A stretch of DNA of 64,000 bases from Sinorhizobium sp. BG8 (GCF_016864555.1 NZ_CP044011.1:3305501-3369500); one strand, 5' to 3'. Shown: positions 22,778 to 31,209, counted from the first letter of the stretch. Made by a program: numbers and translations. Notes: generated from the letters alone by a model not told the origin.

Positions 22778-24823
22778 GTGTCCCCGACCGAAGATAGCGC
22801 CAATCCCCTCGTCCTGTTCATGCCTTCCGGAAAGCGCGGACGGTTTCCTGTCGGCACGCCCGTCCTGGAAGCGGCGCGCAAGCTCGGGGTCTACGTGGAA
22901 AGCGTCTGTGGCGGACGTGCCACCTGCGGGCGCTGCCAGATCTCGGTCCAGGAAGGCAACTTCGCCAAGCACAAGATCGTCTCCTCGAACGAACACATAT
23001 CGCTGAAGGGGCCGAAGGAGGAGCGCTACGAGGAAATCCGCGGCCTGCCGGACGGACGGCGCCTTTCCTGCTCGGCACAGATTCTCGGCGATCTGGTCAT
23101 CGACGTTCCGCAAGACACGGTCGTCAATGCACAGGTCGTGCGCAAGGCCGCGACCGACCGCGTGATCGAGCGCAACGCCGCCGTCCAGCTCTGCTATGTC
23201 GAGGTTGAAGAGCCCGACATGCACAAGCCGCTCGGGGACCTCGACCGGCTGAAGCATGTTCTGGAAAAGGATTGGGGCTGGAAGGACTTGCTCGTCGCAT
23301 CTCACCTGGTTCCGCAGGTCCAGGGCATTCTGCGCAAGGGCAACTGGGGCGTCACGGCGGCGATCCATCGCGACATGGATTCCTCGCGTCCCTTCATCGT
23401 CGGCCTCTGGCCCGGCCTCAAGAACGAAGCCTATGGCATTGCCTGCGACATCGGCTCGACGACGATCGCAATGCACCTCGTCTCCTTGCTGTCCGGCCGT
23501 ATCGTCGGCTCCTCCGGGACGTCTAACCCGCAGATCCGCTTCGGCGAGGATCTGATGAGCCGCGTCTCCTACGTCATGATGAACCCCGACGGACGAGAGG
23601 CGATGACGAAGGCCGTGCGCGAGGCGGTCAATGGCCTGATCGGCAAGGTCTGCGCGGAAGGCAACGTCGATCGGCATGACATCCTTGACGCCGTCTTCGT
23701 CGGCAACCCGATCATGCACCACCTCTTCCTCGGTATCGACCCGACGGAACTCGGCCAGGCACCCTTCGCGCTCGCCGTATCCGGCGCCCTGCAGTACTGG
23801 GCACACGAGATCGGCATCGACGTCAACCGCGGAGCGCGGCTCTACATGCTTCCCTGCATCGCCGGCCATGTCGGCGCCGATGCGGCAGGTGCGACGCTTG
23901 CGGAAGGCCCGTATCGCCAGGACAAGATGATGCTCTTGGTCGATGTCGGCACGAATGCCGAAATCGTGCTCGGCAACCGAAAGAACGTCGTCGCCGCCTC
24001 CTCGCCGACCGGTCCCGCCTTCGAGGGCGCGGAAATCTCCTCCGGCCAGCGGGCGGCCCCCGGTGCAATCGAACGCGTCCGCATAGATCCGGAAACCCTC
24101 GAGCCGCGGTTCCGCGTCATCGGCGTCGACAAATGGTCCGACGAAGAGGGGTTTGCAGACGCAGCCGCCGCAGTCGGAGTGACCGGCATCTGCGGCTCGG
24201 CGATCATCGAGGTCGTCGCGGAGATGTTTCTGACAGGCATCATCTCGCAGGATGGCGTTGTGGACGGCACCATGGCGGCAAGGAGTCCTCGCATCCTCCA
24301 GAATGGCCGTACCTTCTCCTATCTTCTCCACGACGGCGAGCAGCGCATCGCCGTGACGCAGAACGACATACGGGCGATCCAGCTCGCAAAATCGGCGCTT
24401 TACGCAGGAATAAAACTGCTCATGGAAAAGCTTGGCGTCAACCATGTCGACACCATTCATTTCGCCGGCGCCTTCGGATCGTTCATCGATCCCAAGTATG
24501 CGATGGTTCTGGGCCTTATCCCGGATTGCGATCTCGCGGAAGTGAAGGCGGTGGGCAATGCGGCGGGGACGGGAGCCCTGATGGCGCTCCTCAACCGCGG
24601 ACACCGTCGCGAGATCGAGCAGGTTGTCAGCCGGATCGAAAAGATCGAAACCGCGCTCGAACCGAAGTTTCAGGAGTACTTCGTCAACGCAATGGCCTTG
24701 CCGAACAAGGTCGATGCCTTCCCTCACCTTTCAACGGTCGTTTCCTTGCCCGAGCGAAAGGTTCTAAGCGATGACGGCGGCGGCGAAGGTGGTGGCAGAC
24801 GACGGAGGCGAAGCCGCGAATAG
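22778..24823 (+). CDS. Reductive activator of corrinoid-dependent enzymes (RACE/RamA-like ASKHA ATPase)
   Basis: A 681-residue protein. An N-terminal [2Fe-2S] plant-type ferredoxin domain has Cys44, Cys50, Cys53 and Cys98 (SVCGGRATCGRCQ; RLSCSA). A linker follows, then an ASKHA nucleotide-binding domain from about residue 220 (ACDIGSTTIAMHL, LLVDVGTNAEIVLG, FAGAFGSFIDPKYA). Proteins of this class use ATP and an electron to return inactive Co(II) corrinoid to Co(I). The start is GTG at 22778. The C-terminus is DDGGGEGGGRRRRRSRE, an Arg/Gly tail like those on other island enzymes. It ends the island. Confidence 0.92.
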   Translation: MSPTEDSANPLVLFMPSGKRGRFPVGTPVLEAARKLGVYVESVCGGRATCGRCQISVQEGNFAKHKIVSSNEHISLKGPKEERYEEIRGLPDGRRLSCSAQILGDLVIDVPQDTVVNAQVVRKAATDRVIERNAAVQLCYVEVEEPDMHKPLGDLDRLKHVLEKDWGWKDLLVASHLVPQVQGILRKGNWGVTAAIHRDMDSSRPFIVGLWPGLKNEAYGIACDIGSTTIAMHLVSLLSGRIVGSSGTSNPQIRFGEDLMSRVSYVMMNPDGREAMTKAVREAVNGLIGKVCAEGNVDRHDILDAVFVGNPIMHHLFLGIDPTELGQAPFALAVSGALQYWAHEIGIDVNRGARLYMLPCIAGHVGADAAGATLAEGPYRQDKMMLLVDVGTNAEIVLGNRKNVVAASSPTGPAFEGAEISSGQRAAPGAIERVRIDPETLEPRFRVIGVDKWSDEEGFADAAAAVGVTGICGSAIIEVVAEMFLTGIISQDGVVDGTMAARSPRILQNGRTFSYLLHDGEQRIAVTQNDIRAIQLAKSALYAGIKLLMEKLGVNHVDTIHFAGAFGSFIDPKYAMVLGLIPDCDLAEVKAVGNAAGTGALMALLNRGHRREIEQVVSRIEKIETALEPKFQEYFVNAMALPNKVDAFPHLSTVVSLPERKVLSDDGGGEGGGRRRRRSRE

Positions 24824-25149
24824 GCGGCGGCTGTCAGAAGCCGGTCCATCGTTCTTGCCGAATGAGACGTGGAGAGGTCAGCTTCGACTCCTGGCGCCGC
24901 CAGCCATAGGGTACACGCACTACTGGCATGCGTCGGCAGTCCCACCATCTGACGGGACAGGGACGCAATCCTCTTGCAGCTTTGTGGCAACGGGCCACTG
25001 CATCGCAGTGACCTGAAAGGCTTTTATACACCCCGGCCAAGCGGAGACATCTCCCCGAGAAACGGCGCTGCAACAAGGCTATCCCGGGCCGCGGAATTAG
25101 CCCCCCACGTCGACGAACGCATATGGGACAAACCCCATATGCGTATCTG
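24824..25149. other. Intergenic region between the activase and LysR genes (convergent)
   Basis: No gene is supported in these 326 bases. A perfect inverted repeat lies at 25118-25143 (listed separately). A plus-strand open frame overlapping the activase end (24771-25016) has no family features and no clear ribosome site. Confidence 0.5.
25118..25143. terminator. Hairpin after the LysR gene
   Basis: CGCATATGGG (25118-25127) and CCCATATGCG (25134-25143) form a perfect 10-bp stem with a 6-base loop. It lies 6 bases beyond the lysR stop and also downstream of the island, so it may serve both converging transcripts; no long T tract is seen. Confidence 0.5.
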
Positions 25150-26067
25150 TCAGCAGGCCACCGGCAGCACTTCCTTGGGTCGGCGCTCGATGCGTGCGAA
25201 GGCCGCACGGATATAGTCGGCCACGGCGAGCGCCGGTGCCTCCGCCTGTTCCGCCACGACCATGCCGATGTGGTAGTAGCCGAGCTCCGGCAAGCCGTCC
25301 TTCTCGGACAGAGCGATCATATCGTCGCGCACCAGGAAGCGTGCGAGCGGGGCCACGGCGAGGTCCGCGCGGATCGCCGCCTGCTGGCCCATATGATGGG
25401 CGCAGAAATAGGCGACGCGGAAGTCACGGCCGGACTTGCTCAGTTCCTCGAGTGCCCGCGCCCTCCAGATGCACCCCTCCTCCCACACCGAAACCGGCAG
25501 CGGGTTCTTGAGGTAGGCGGTGCCGCAACTCTTGCCCACCCAGACGAGCTGTTCCTTCATCAGCAGCTCTCCGGGAGACGTGCTCTCGATCTTCGTCGTG
25601 TTGAAGATCGCCAGATCCAGCCGGTGCTCGGCGACCGCGCGGCGAAGCGCGCCACTTGATTCGATCGAGACGTTCACGGCGATCGATGGGAACGAGTCAG
25701 CAAAGCGTTTCAGCACTTCGGGCAGGATGAGTTCGCCGACGTCGTCAGGCGCGCCGAGGCGGACCACGCCGTTCATGTCCGGCATCATGAAGCGGGACAC
25801 CGCCTCGTTGCTGAGTGCAAGCAGGCGGCGCGCATAGGAGAGCAAAACCTCGCCATTGTGGGTCAGCACCACGGATCGTGCATCGCGCAGGAAGAGCGTG
25901 CAGCCGAGCATCTCCTCGAGCTTCTTGATCTGCATGGAGACCGCAGAGGGCGTCCTGTGCACCGTTTCGGCGGCCGTGGTGAAATTTCCCGTTTCCGCGA
26001 TAGCGACGAATGTCTTGAGAATATCCAGCTCCAGCAGGGGAAGCGTCTGGCGCAGCATCAGGTTCAT
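25150..26067 (-). CDS. LysR-type transcriptional regulator (VtlR-like by context)
   Basis: A 305-residue LysR regulator. The winged HTH reads TFVAIAETGNFTTAAETVH, with SAVSMQIKKLEEMLG as recognition helix; the effector domain follows from about residue 90. The ATG at 26067 has GGAGGG 5 bases upstream; a GTG four codons earlier is less likely. It diverges from two DUF1127 genes. In Brucella the LysR protein VtlR activates DUF1127 genes, so the same relation is plausible here, with the TTCGTTTGATTGA repeats as sites. Confidence 0.88.
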   Translation of the reverse strand: MNLMLRQTLPLLELDILKTFVAIAETGNFTTAAETVHRTPSAVSMQIKKLEEMLGCTLFLRDARSVVLTHNGEVLLSYARRLLALSNEAVSRFMMPDMNGVVRLGAPDDVGELILPEVLKRFADSFPSIAVNVSIESSGALRRAVAEHRLDLAIFNTTKIESTSPGELLMKEQLVWVGKSCGTAYLKNPLPVSVWEEGCIWRARALEELSKSGRDFRVAYFCAHHMGQQAAIRADLAVAPLARFLVRDDMIALSEKDGLPELGYYHIGMVVAEQAEAPALAVADYIRAAFARIERRPKEVLPVAC

Positions 26068-26112
26068 CGATCCCTCCACTATCAGTTTCTCTGATCTTTA
26101 GACTAACATCAT

Positions 26113-26125
26113 TTCGTTTGATTGA
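26113..26125 (+). promoter_or_regulatory. 13-bp repeat TTCGTTTGATTGA, copy 1
   Basis: The same 13 bases occur at 26417-26429, each 55-75 bases before a DUF1127 gene. It fits the LysR T-N11-A form. GATAGT at 26141-26146 may be the -10 box. Confidence 0.55.
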
Positions 26126-26179
26126 AAACAGGCTTGGCGCGATAGTCACTTCAAGAATGAAGTCGAAAGGATGTTCGCA

Positions 26180-26398
26180 ATGAAAACGGTCGTTTCCAAC
26201 ACCGGCGGCGCTCCTGTCGCCGTCAGGGTTTCCGGAGAAGGTTTTGCCTTCACCGTCCTGAAATTCGTCACCGAGGCTTACCACCGCGAGAGAGCACGCC
26301 GGGCAAATCGTCGGGCGGAGATAGAACTCGACGCCCTGCCGCCGGAACTGAAGAAGGACATCGGATGGTCCGGTCAGCGGTTGCATGACAAACTCTGA
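26180..26398 (+). CDS. DUF1127 small protein 1
   Basis: A 72-residue basic protein with the DUF1127 core YHRERARRANRRAEIELDAL followed by PPELKKDIGWS. Such small proteins are common in Rhizobiales, bind RNA in some studied cases, and affect phosphate or stress physiology; the exact role here is unknown. ATG at 26180 is chosen because AAAGG is 9 bases away, while the ATG at 26171 abuts it. An inverted repeat, ACTTCA-AGAA-TGAAGT (26148-26163), lies in the leader. Confidence 0.8.
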   Translation: MKTVVSNTGGAPVAVRVSGEGFAFTVLKFVTEAYHRERARRANRRAEIELDALPPELKKDIGWSGQRLHDKL

Positions 26399-26416
26399 TG
26401 CATGCGATCAATTATA

Positions 26417-26429
26417 TTCGTTTGATTGA
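26417..26429 (+). promoter_or_regulatory. 13-bp repeat TTCGTTTGATTGA, copy 2, with promoter
   Basis: Identical to the copy at 26113. A perfect -10 box TATAAT lies at 26450-26455, so the repeat overlaps the -35 side, a usual position for an activator site. Confidence 0.6.
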
Positions 26430-26501
26430 TGGCTCGGGTCGCGGCATTCTATAATCAAGGTCGCGACCTTTCGACACCATAGGCTCGAAAGGAACCTGAA
26501 C

Positions 26502-26729
26502 ATGAGCATCTTGCATTTAACCGATCACGGCACTGCGCACAGCCAGCTTGAACTGCTGCTGGCCGGCCGGTTCACGCCCCTGAACACTTTCGCAACGCGC
26601 ATGATTGAAGCGTGGCGTCTCTACCATGCCGAGCGCCAGCTCGAAGGCCTGCCCTTCGACGTCATGAAGGATATCGGCTTTCCGGCCCTCGACGACGCCG
26701 GCAAGAACGGGGCAAGACGGACACGATGA
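26502..26729 (+). CDS. DUF1127 small protein 2
   Basis: A 75-residue protein with the DUF1127 core (AWRLYHAERQLEGLPFDVMK, then DIGFPALDD). GAAAGGAA is upstream of the ATG at 26502. It is a paralogue of the gene at 26180 with the same upstream 13-base repeat and is followed by a strong terminator, so it has its own transcript. Confidence 0.82.
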   Translation: MSILHLTDHGTAHSQLELLLAGRFTPLNTFATRMIEAWRLYHAERQLEGLPFDVMKDIGFPALDDAGKNGARRTR

Positions 26730-26771
26730 AATCCGACTGTCCTCCCTTCAAAAAACCAGCGCATGCCTGAA

Positions 26772-26800
26772 GCCGCCAGATCCAAATCTGGCGGCTTTTT
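26772..26800 (+). terminator. Rho-independent terminator after DUF1127 gene 2
   Basis: GCCGCCAGAT-CCAA-ATCTGGCGGC is a perfect 10-bp stem with a tetraloop followed by TTTTTC, 43 bases after the stop codon. Confidence 0.9.
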
Positions 26801-26807
26801 CTTGAAC

Positions 26808-27413
26808 TTACCTGGCCGCGGGCCTGAGGATCGGCACTCGCGGCGCAACGTCTTCGGCAAGCGTTCCGACCAGCCGGGGATCGTCGAAAACCTCGATCTG
26901 CCGCTTGAAGGGAACGAAACCCGAGCGAACGTAGAAGTTGAGCGCGCTCGGATGATCCAGAGTGCAGGTATGGACCCAGAAACGGCTGATCGGCTTGCTC
27001 CAGGCGCGCTCGATGGCCCTGTTCATCAACCAGCGCCCGGCCCCCTGTCCAATGATTGCACTCGACAACCCGAAGAACGCGAGCTCGCATTCGCCTTCCT
27101 GCCTGAAATCCAGCTCGAGCAGACCCTCCGCACGTCCGTCCTTCGTCACGGCCCAGATGTCGACTGCCGGATCTCCGATGACCTCGTGAAGTTCTCCGTC
27201 CGACATGGCAAGGCGCGATCCCCAGAGCCATTCGGCGCCGATGCGGCGATAGAGATCGCGGTACCAATCAAGGTCCGGCGCCTCAACTTTCCCGAGTGAC
27301 AGATCAGGCTGGTCCGGATCGCGCCCCGGCGCCGGTGGGCGAAACATCTGCAGGCATGTTGCCACAACCGCCAGTTTCCCGTCCGGTATATCCGTGTAGC
27401 CATCCGATAGCAT
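26808..27413 (-). CDS. GNAT-family N-acetyltransferase
   Basis: A 201-residue acetyltransferase. The acetyl-CoA site region reads IIGQGAGRWLMNRAIERAW, with HTCTLDHPSALNFYVRSGF downstream. The start MLSDGYTDIPDGKLAVV is typical of a rhizobial GNAT subgroup. The ATG at 27413 has GGAG 8 bases upstream, so longer starts are rejected. The substrate is unknown. It is transcribed towards the DUF1127 terminator. Confidence 0.88.
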   Translation of the reverse strand: MLSDGYTDIPDGKLAVVATCLQMFRPPAPGRDPDQPDLSLGKVEAPDLDWYRDLYRRIGAEWLWGSRLAMSDGELHEVIGDPAVDIWAVTKDGRAEGLLELDFRQEGECELAFFGLSSAIIGQGAGRWLMNRAIERAWSKPISRFWVHTCTLDHPSALNFYVRSGFVPFKRQIEVFDDPRLVGTLAEDVAPRVPILRPAAR

Positions 27414-27575
27414 CGCAAGAACTCCATCTGCGTTTCGTGGACGCATCCATAAGCCATGGAAACGGCTTGTCAAATGCGTCCAATGTTTGCCGCCCCGTTC
27501 AAATCGGCGTCTAAAACCCTGCGCGCAAACCCCAGATTGTGTCGCAAATGCGTTAGGCACACCTTCACCGGAACA

Positions 27576-27595
27576 TTCGACAGTACACTGTCGAA
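27576..27595. promoter_or_regulatory. Palindrome upstream of the GbdR-like gene
   Basis: TTCGACAGT-AC-ACTGTCGAA is a perfect 9+2+9 inverted repeat in the AT-richer gap between the acetyltransferase and AraC-type genes. It is a good candidate operator for either gene, or for autoregulation. Confidence 0.5.
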
Positions 27596-27711
27596 CAGCT
27601 TGACGAAAAAGGCAAAACTTTCACTTCACAGTCGTAGTTTTCCATGAGAATGTCGCAAAACGACAAGCGCGACATGCGTTTTCCATTGACCTTTTTGCAA
27701 AGGCCCCGAGC

Positions 27712-28731
27712 ATGGATTTCCCGATGAACAAGCCACAGGTCAAAAAGCGCTCTCTCGTCTTCTTCCTCGTACCGAATTTTTCCATGTTGCCCTTCTCAGC
27801 GGCAATCGAAACCTTGCGAATTGCCAACCGCATGTTGGGATATGAGGCCTATTCCTGGCGTCTCGCTTCCACGGACGGACAGCAGGTCCTCTCATCCGCC
27901 GGGATCGGGATCGAGGTGAACACGTCACTTGCCGACGAGCGCAAGTTTCTTGGCGGTGAGAACCGTCCCTCGATGGTGCTCGTCTGTTCCGGCGTCTTCG
28001 TCGAGGAGTTCAACAACAAGTCGGTCAATGCGTGGCTTCGCGAAGTCTACAATCGCGGCGTTGCCGTAGGCTCCCTCTGTACGGGCGCGCATGTCCTGGC
28101 GCAGGCAGGCCTGCTGTCCGGAAAACGCTGCGCCATCCACTGGGAAAACCTGCCGGGCTTCGCCGAGGCATTCCCGCAGGCGGACGTCTACGCCGATCTC
28201 TATGAGATCGATAGCAACATCTACACCTGCGCCGGCGGCACCGCATCGCTCGACATGATGCTCAACCTGATCGACCAGGATTTCGGCGAGAACCTCGTCA
28301 ACCGGGTCTGCGAGCAGGCGTTGACCGACCGCGTCCGTGGCCCCCACGACAGGCAGCGCCTGCCGCTCAGGGCACGCCTCGGCGTGCAGAACGCCAAGGT
28401 TCTCTCCATCATCGAACTTATGGAGAGCAATCTCTCCGAACCGCTCTCGCTGCTCGAGATCGCCGACAGCGCCGATCTCTCCCGGCGCCAGATCGAACGG
28501 CTGTTCCGGCAGGAAATGGGACGCTCCCCCGCACGCTACTATCTGGAGATCCGGCTCGACCGGGCCCGCCATCTGCTGGTCCAGTCGTCCATGCCGGTCG
28601 TCGAGGTGGCTGTGGCCTGCGGCTTCGTGTCCGCCTCACACTTCTCGAAGTGCTATCGCGAACTGTACAATCGCTCGCCGCAGCAGGAGCGCGCCGACCG
28701 CAAGGTCACGCTGGCAGTCGCTACCCGCTAG
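27712..28731 (+). CDS. GlxA/GbdR-like AraC-family regulator with DJ-1/PfpI domain
   Basis: A 339-residue regulator. Residues 10-190 form a DJ-1/PfpI-type sensor (SLVFFLVPNFSMLPFSAAIE; GSLCTGAHVLAQAGLLSG). Residues 225-325 form two HTH motifs of the AraC type (LSLLEIADSADLSRRQIERL; VVEVAVACGFVSASHFSKCY). This layout is that of GbdR, which controls glycine betaine catabolism in Pseudomonas, and of other amine regulators. Given the nearby demethylation island it is the best local candidate for its regulator. The ATG at 27712 has AAAGG within a small hairpin upstream. Confidence 0.85.
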   Translation: MDFPMNKPQVKKRSLVFFLVPNFSMLPFSAAIETLRIANRMLGYEAYSWRLASTDGQQVLSSAGIGIEVNTSLADERKFLGGENRPSMVLVCSGVFVEEFNNKSVNAWLREVYNRGVAVGSLCTGAHVLAQAGLLSGKRCAIHWENLPGFAEAFPQADVYADLYEIDSNIYTCAGGTASLDMMLNLIDQDFGENLVNRVCEQALTDRVRGPHDRQRLPLRARLGVQNAKVLSIIELMESNLSEPLSLLEIADSADLSRRQIERLFRQEMGRSPARYYLEIRLDRARHLLVQSSMPVVEVAVACGFVSASHFSKCYRELYNRSPQQERADRKVTLAVATR

Positions 28732-28777
28732 CCGGATACTGACGAACCGCGTCACGACGCTCGCTGGTTACCACGCG

Positions 28778-30106
28778 TTATCCGGCGAGTGCATTCATCA
28801 GCGAAAGCTCCGAGAAAACCCGGTTCCGCCCGGCATGCTTTGCCATGTAGAGGAACTGGTCGGCCGCGTTCAGATAGTTGTCGAAGGATTCACGGCTGGC
28901 GATCGATGCAAGACCGATCGAGACGGTTACCGTGACCGGCTCGCCGTCGGCGTCGATTGGTTCCCCCGCCAGATCCGCGCGGAGCCCTTCGCAGTGATCC
29001 AGGGCCGCATCCAGGTCCAGTCCGTAGAACAGGATTGCAAACTCTTCGCCGCCGAGGCGCGCAAGGAGATGCCGGGCGCCAAGCCGGGTCCTGAGGCGCG
29101 TCGATATCGCCTTGAGCACGGCATCGCCGACCTCGTGGCCGTAAGTATCGTTCAACCTCTTGAAGTGGTCGATGTCGAGAATTGCGATGCAGCTCGGCTC
29201 GCCGCGGCGGATCGCCTGGTCGACGAGACGCGAGCCCGCCTCGAAGAAGAAGCGACGATTGTAGAGATCCGTGAGGTAGTCCCGAGCGGCAATTCTCTGG
29301 AGCGCCTGGACGCGTTTCTGTATTGCCGCGACCTGGAAGACCCGACTGTTGAATTCCTCGGCGAGAAAGGGCTTTTGAAGATAGTCGTCACCGCCTGCAC
29401 GGAGAAAGCGGGCGGCAAGCATCCTGTCGGCACCCGATGAAAGTCCGATCACGCGGACGCTCTCGTCGCCGTGCAGCTTTCTGATCTCCCCGAGCAGCCT
29501 CAGGCCGTCCATGTCGGAAAGGTCGAGGTCCGTGACCACGATGTCGACGTCGCCTGCCCTGTCCAGAATGTCGAGTGCGCTTGCCCCGTCGCCGGCACAT
29601 GTGACCCGGAAATTCTGCCGCATCATCAGTCCGGCCTCGAGCGCCAGACTGTCCGGGTCGGAATCGACGACCAGCACGTTCGTGATGCCGATCGTCAGAA
29701 TGCGGTCGACGGCCACGATGAGTTGCTGAATCGACGAAGGATTGTCCTTGACGACATAATCGATCACCTGCTTGGCCATCACTGCATCGCGCGTGCCCTC
29801 GTTGAACGAGCCGGTGAACACCAAGGGCGCGATTCCGAGAGAAATGACGTGGTCGAGCGCTTCGCAGTTCGGCGCATCCGGCAGGTTCAGATCAAGGACA
29901 GCCAGGGCGAAGCGTCCCGGATCCTGCCTGAGCGCCTTCTTGAGCGCGATCATGCTGGAACAATGGGTGACGTCTATGCCGAGCTCATTCTTGAGCCTGA
30001 ATTTGATCGCCGTGGAGAACATCCTCGAATCCTCGACGAGAAGCACATTGCAGCCAGAATGGCGCAAGAATGCATGCCCTCGTTGCGGATGACCATCCAC
30101 GCCCAC
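28778..30106 (-). CDS. PleD-like diguanylate cyclase with two receiver domains
   Basis: About 442 residues: receiver 1 (NVLLVEDSRMFSTAI; acceptor Asp in AVLDLNLPDA), receiver 2 (NVLVVDSDPDS; TDLDLSDMDG; DDYLQKPF), then a GGDEF domain with an intact LGGEEFAILF active site and DYLTDLYNRRFF. It should make cyclic di-GMP on phosphorylation. The start is uncertain: GTG at 30106 is chosen because AAGG lies upstream; a TTG at 30166 or others further in are possible. The related two-receiver gene is 166 bases upstream on the same strand. Confidence 0.87.
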   Translation of the reverse strand: MGVDGHPQRGHAFLRHSGCNVLLVEDSRMFSTAIKFRLKNELGIDVTHCSSMIALKKALRQDPGRFALAVLDLNLPDAPNCEALDHVISLGIAPLVFTGSFNEGTRDAVMAKQVIDYVVKDNPSSIQQLIVAVDRILTIGITNVLVVDSDPDSLALEAGLMMRQNFRVTCAGDGASALDILDRAGDVDIVVTDLDLSDMDGLRLLGEIRKLHGDESVRVIGLSSGADRMLAARFLRAGGDDYLQKPFLAEEFNSRVFQVAAIQKRVQALQRIAARDYLTDLYNRRFFFEAGSRLVDQAIRRGEPSCIAILDIDHFKRLNDTYGHEVGDAVLKAISTRLRTRLGARHLLARLGGEEFAILFYGLDLDAALDHCEGLRADLAGEPIDADGEPVTVTVSIGLASIASRESFDNYLNAADQFLYMAKHAGRNRVFSELSLMNALAG

Positions 30107-30272
30107 GTCACTTTTTACCTTAAAAGTTTCCCGTCCGGCGGCATTACAACGCGAGGTTTTTACCAACTCGTTAACCGGAAGCCGGATTCGGCCTCACGTA
30201 ACGTAAGTATCGTATATTATCTTCTAATTTCAGGTATTTAAATTAGATATCTGTCAGTTATGCAGCTCCGGG

Positions 30273-31100
30273 TCAGGCAACCTTGGCGAGCTGTGCCGCC
30301 TTGATCTGGGTCAGTGTGTCCAGGTTCTGGTTGACCCGGCAATAGAACTCCTCGTCGATGAAGGGCCGCATGATGAAGTCGTTACCGCCTGCCTTCAGGA
30401 AACGGGCAGACAGCAGCCTGTCCGTCGAGGAGGAAACCCCGATGATCCGCAGCTGATGTGAGCCGATCGATCCTCGGATGCGGCGTGTGAGTTCGAAGCC
30501 GTCGATGTCGGGCATGTTGTAGTCGGTGATCACGAGACCGACATCCGGATTTGCCTTGAGGAGTGCCAGGGCCTGCGCGCCGCTCTCGGCAACGCTGACC
30601 CGGAAATTGTACCGCTTGAGGCGGGTCGACAGCAGCGCGCGCGCGGTGGCACTGTCATCCACGATCAGGACATGATGGCGGTGGTTCGTCAGGAACCGGC
30701 AAACCGACTCCGCGAGCATGTCGACGGCGAAGATGTTGTCCTTGATGATGTAGTCGACGATTTCCTTCGACAGCAACTGGTCCCGGGTCTGCTGCTGGAA
30801 CGTGCCGGTAAAGACGATTGTGGGCACGCTGAGGTCGATCAGGTAGTTGAGTGCTTCACCATTTTCTGCACCGGGCAGATTGATGTTCGAGATCGCGAGC
30901 GTGATGCGTTCCGAAGACTTGTCATAGGCAAGCTCGAGCTCTTCGAAATTGCGGCAAATCTCTACATCGATATTGAACAGCTCCTTGAGGCGCTTGCTGA
31001 TCATGGATGTGAAGACGTTTGAATCTTCGGCAACAATAATCCGGTGATGCGACAAAGAAGCGCCGGAATACTGCATTCCGGAAATACCGATGAAAGACAT
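30273..31100 (-). CDS. Tandem receiver protein, first receiver lacks the phospho-Asp
   Basis: A 275-residue protein made of two CheY-like domains and no output domain. Receiver 1 keeps acidic residues (IIVAEDSNVF), the FTGTF threonine and the IIKDN lysine, but the acceptor position is Asn (LAISNINLPG), so it should not be phosphorylated. Receiver 2 is complete (LIVDDSATARAL; ITDYNMPDIDG). It resembles the receiver pair of the neighbouring diguanylate cyclase, so the two probably arose by duplication and may share signals. Confidence 0.85.
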   Translation of the reverse strand: MSFIGISGMQYSGASLSHHRIIVAEDSNVFTSMISKRLKELFNIDVEICRNFEELELAYDKSSERITLAISNINLPGAENGEALNYLIDLSVPTIVFTGTFQQQTRDQLLSKEIVDYIIKDNIFAVDMLAESVCRFLTNHRHHVLIVDDSATARALLSTRLKRYNFRVSVAESGAQALALLKANPDVGLVITDYNMPDIDGFELTRRIRGSIGSHQLRIIGVSSSTDRLLSARFLKAGGNDFIMRPFIDEEFYCRVNQNLDTLTQIKAAQLAKVA

Positions 31101-31209
31101 GGTTGCCTTCTGAAAACGATTGATCCCCTCCGAAGTGGTAGCGTCAAGCGTTTGCGAAAGGGTTAAGCCCGCATCCCGAAACCTTGAGGGCGAGCATCGA
31201 GGAAACTCT

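Noticed and set aside
24771-25016. 81-codon plus-strand frame overlapping the activase end
   Set aside because: It has no clear ribosome site or family features and its first part is an out-of-frame copy of the activase C-terminus.
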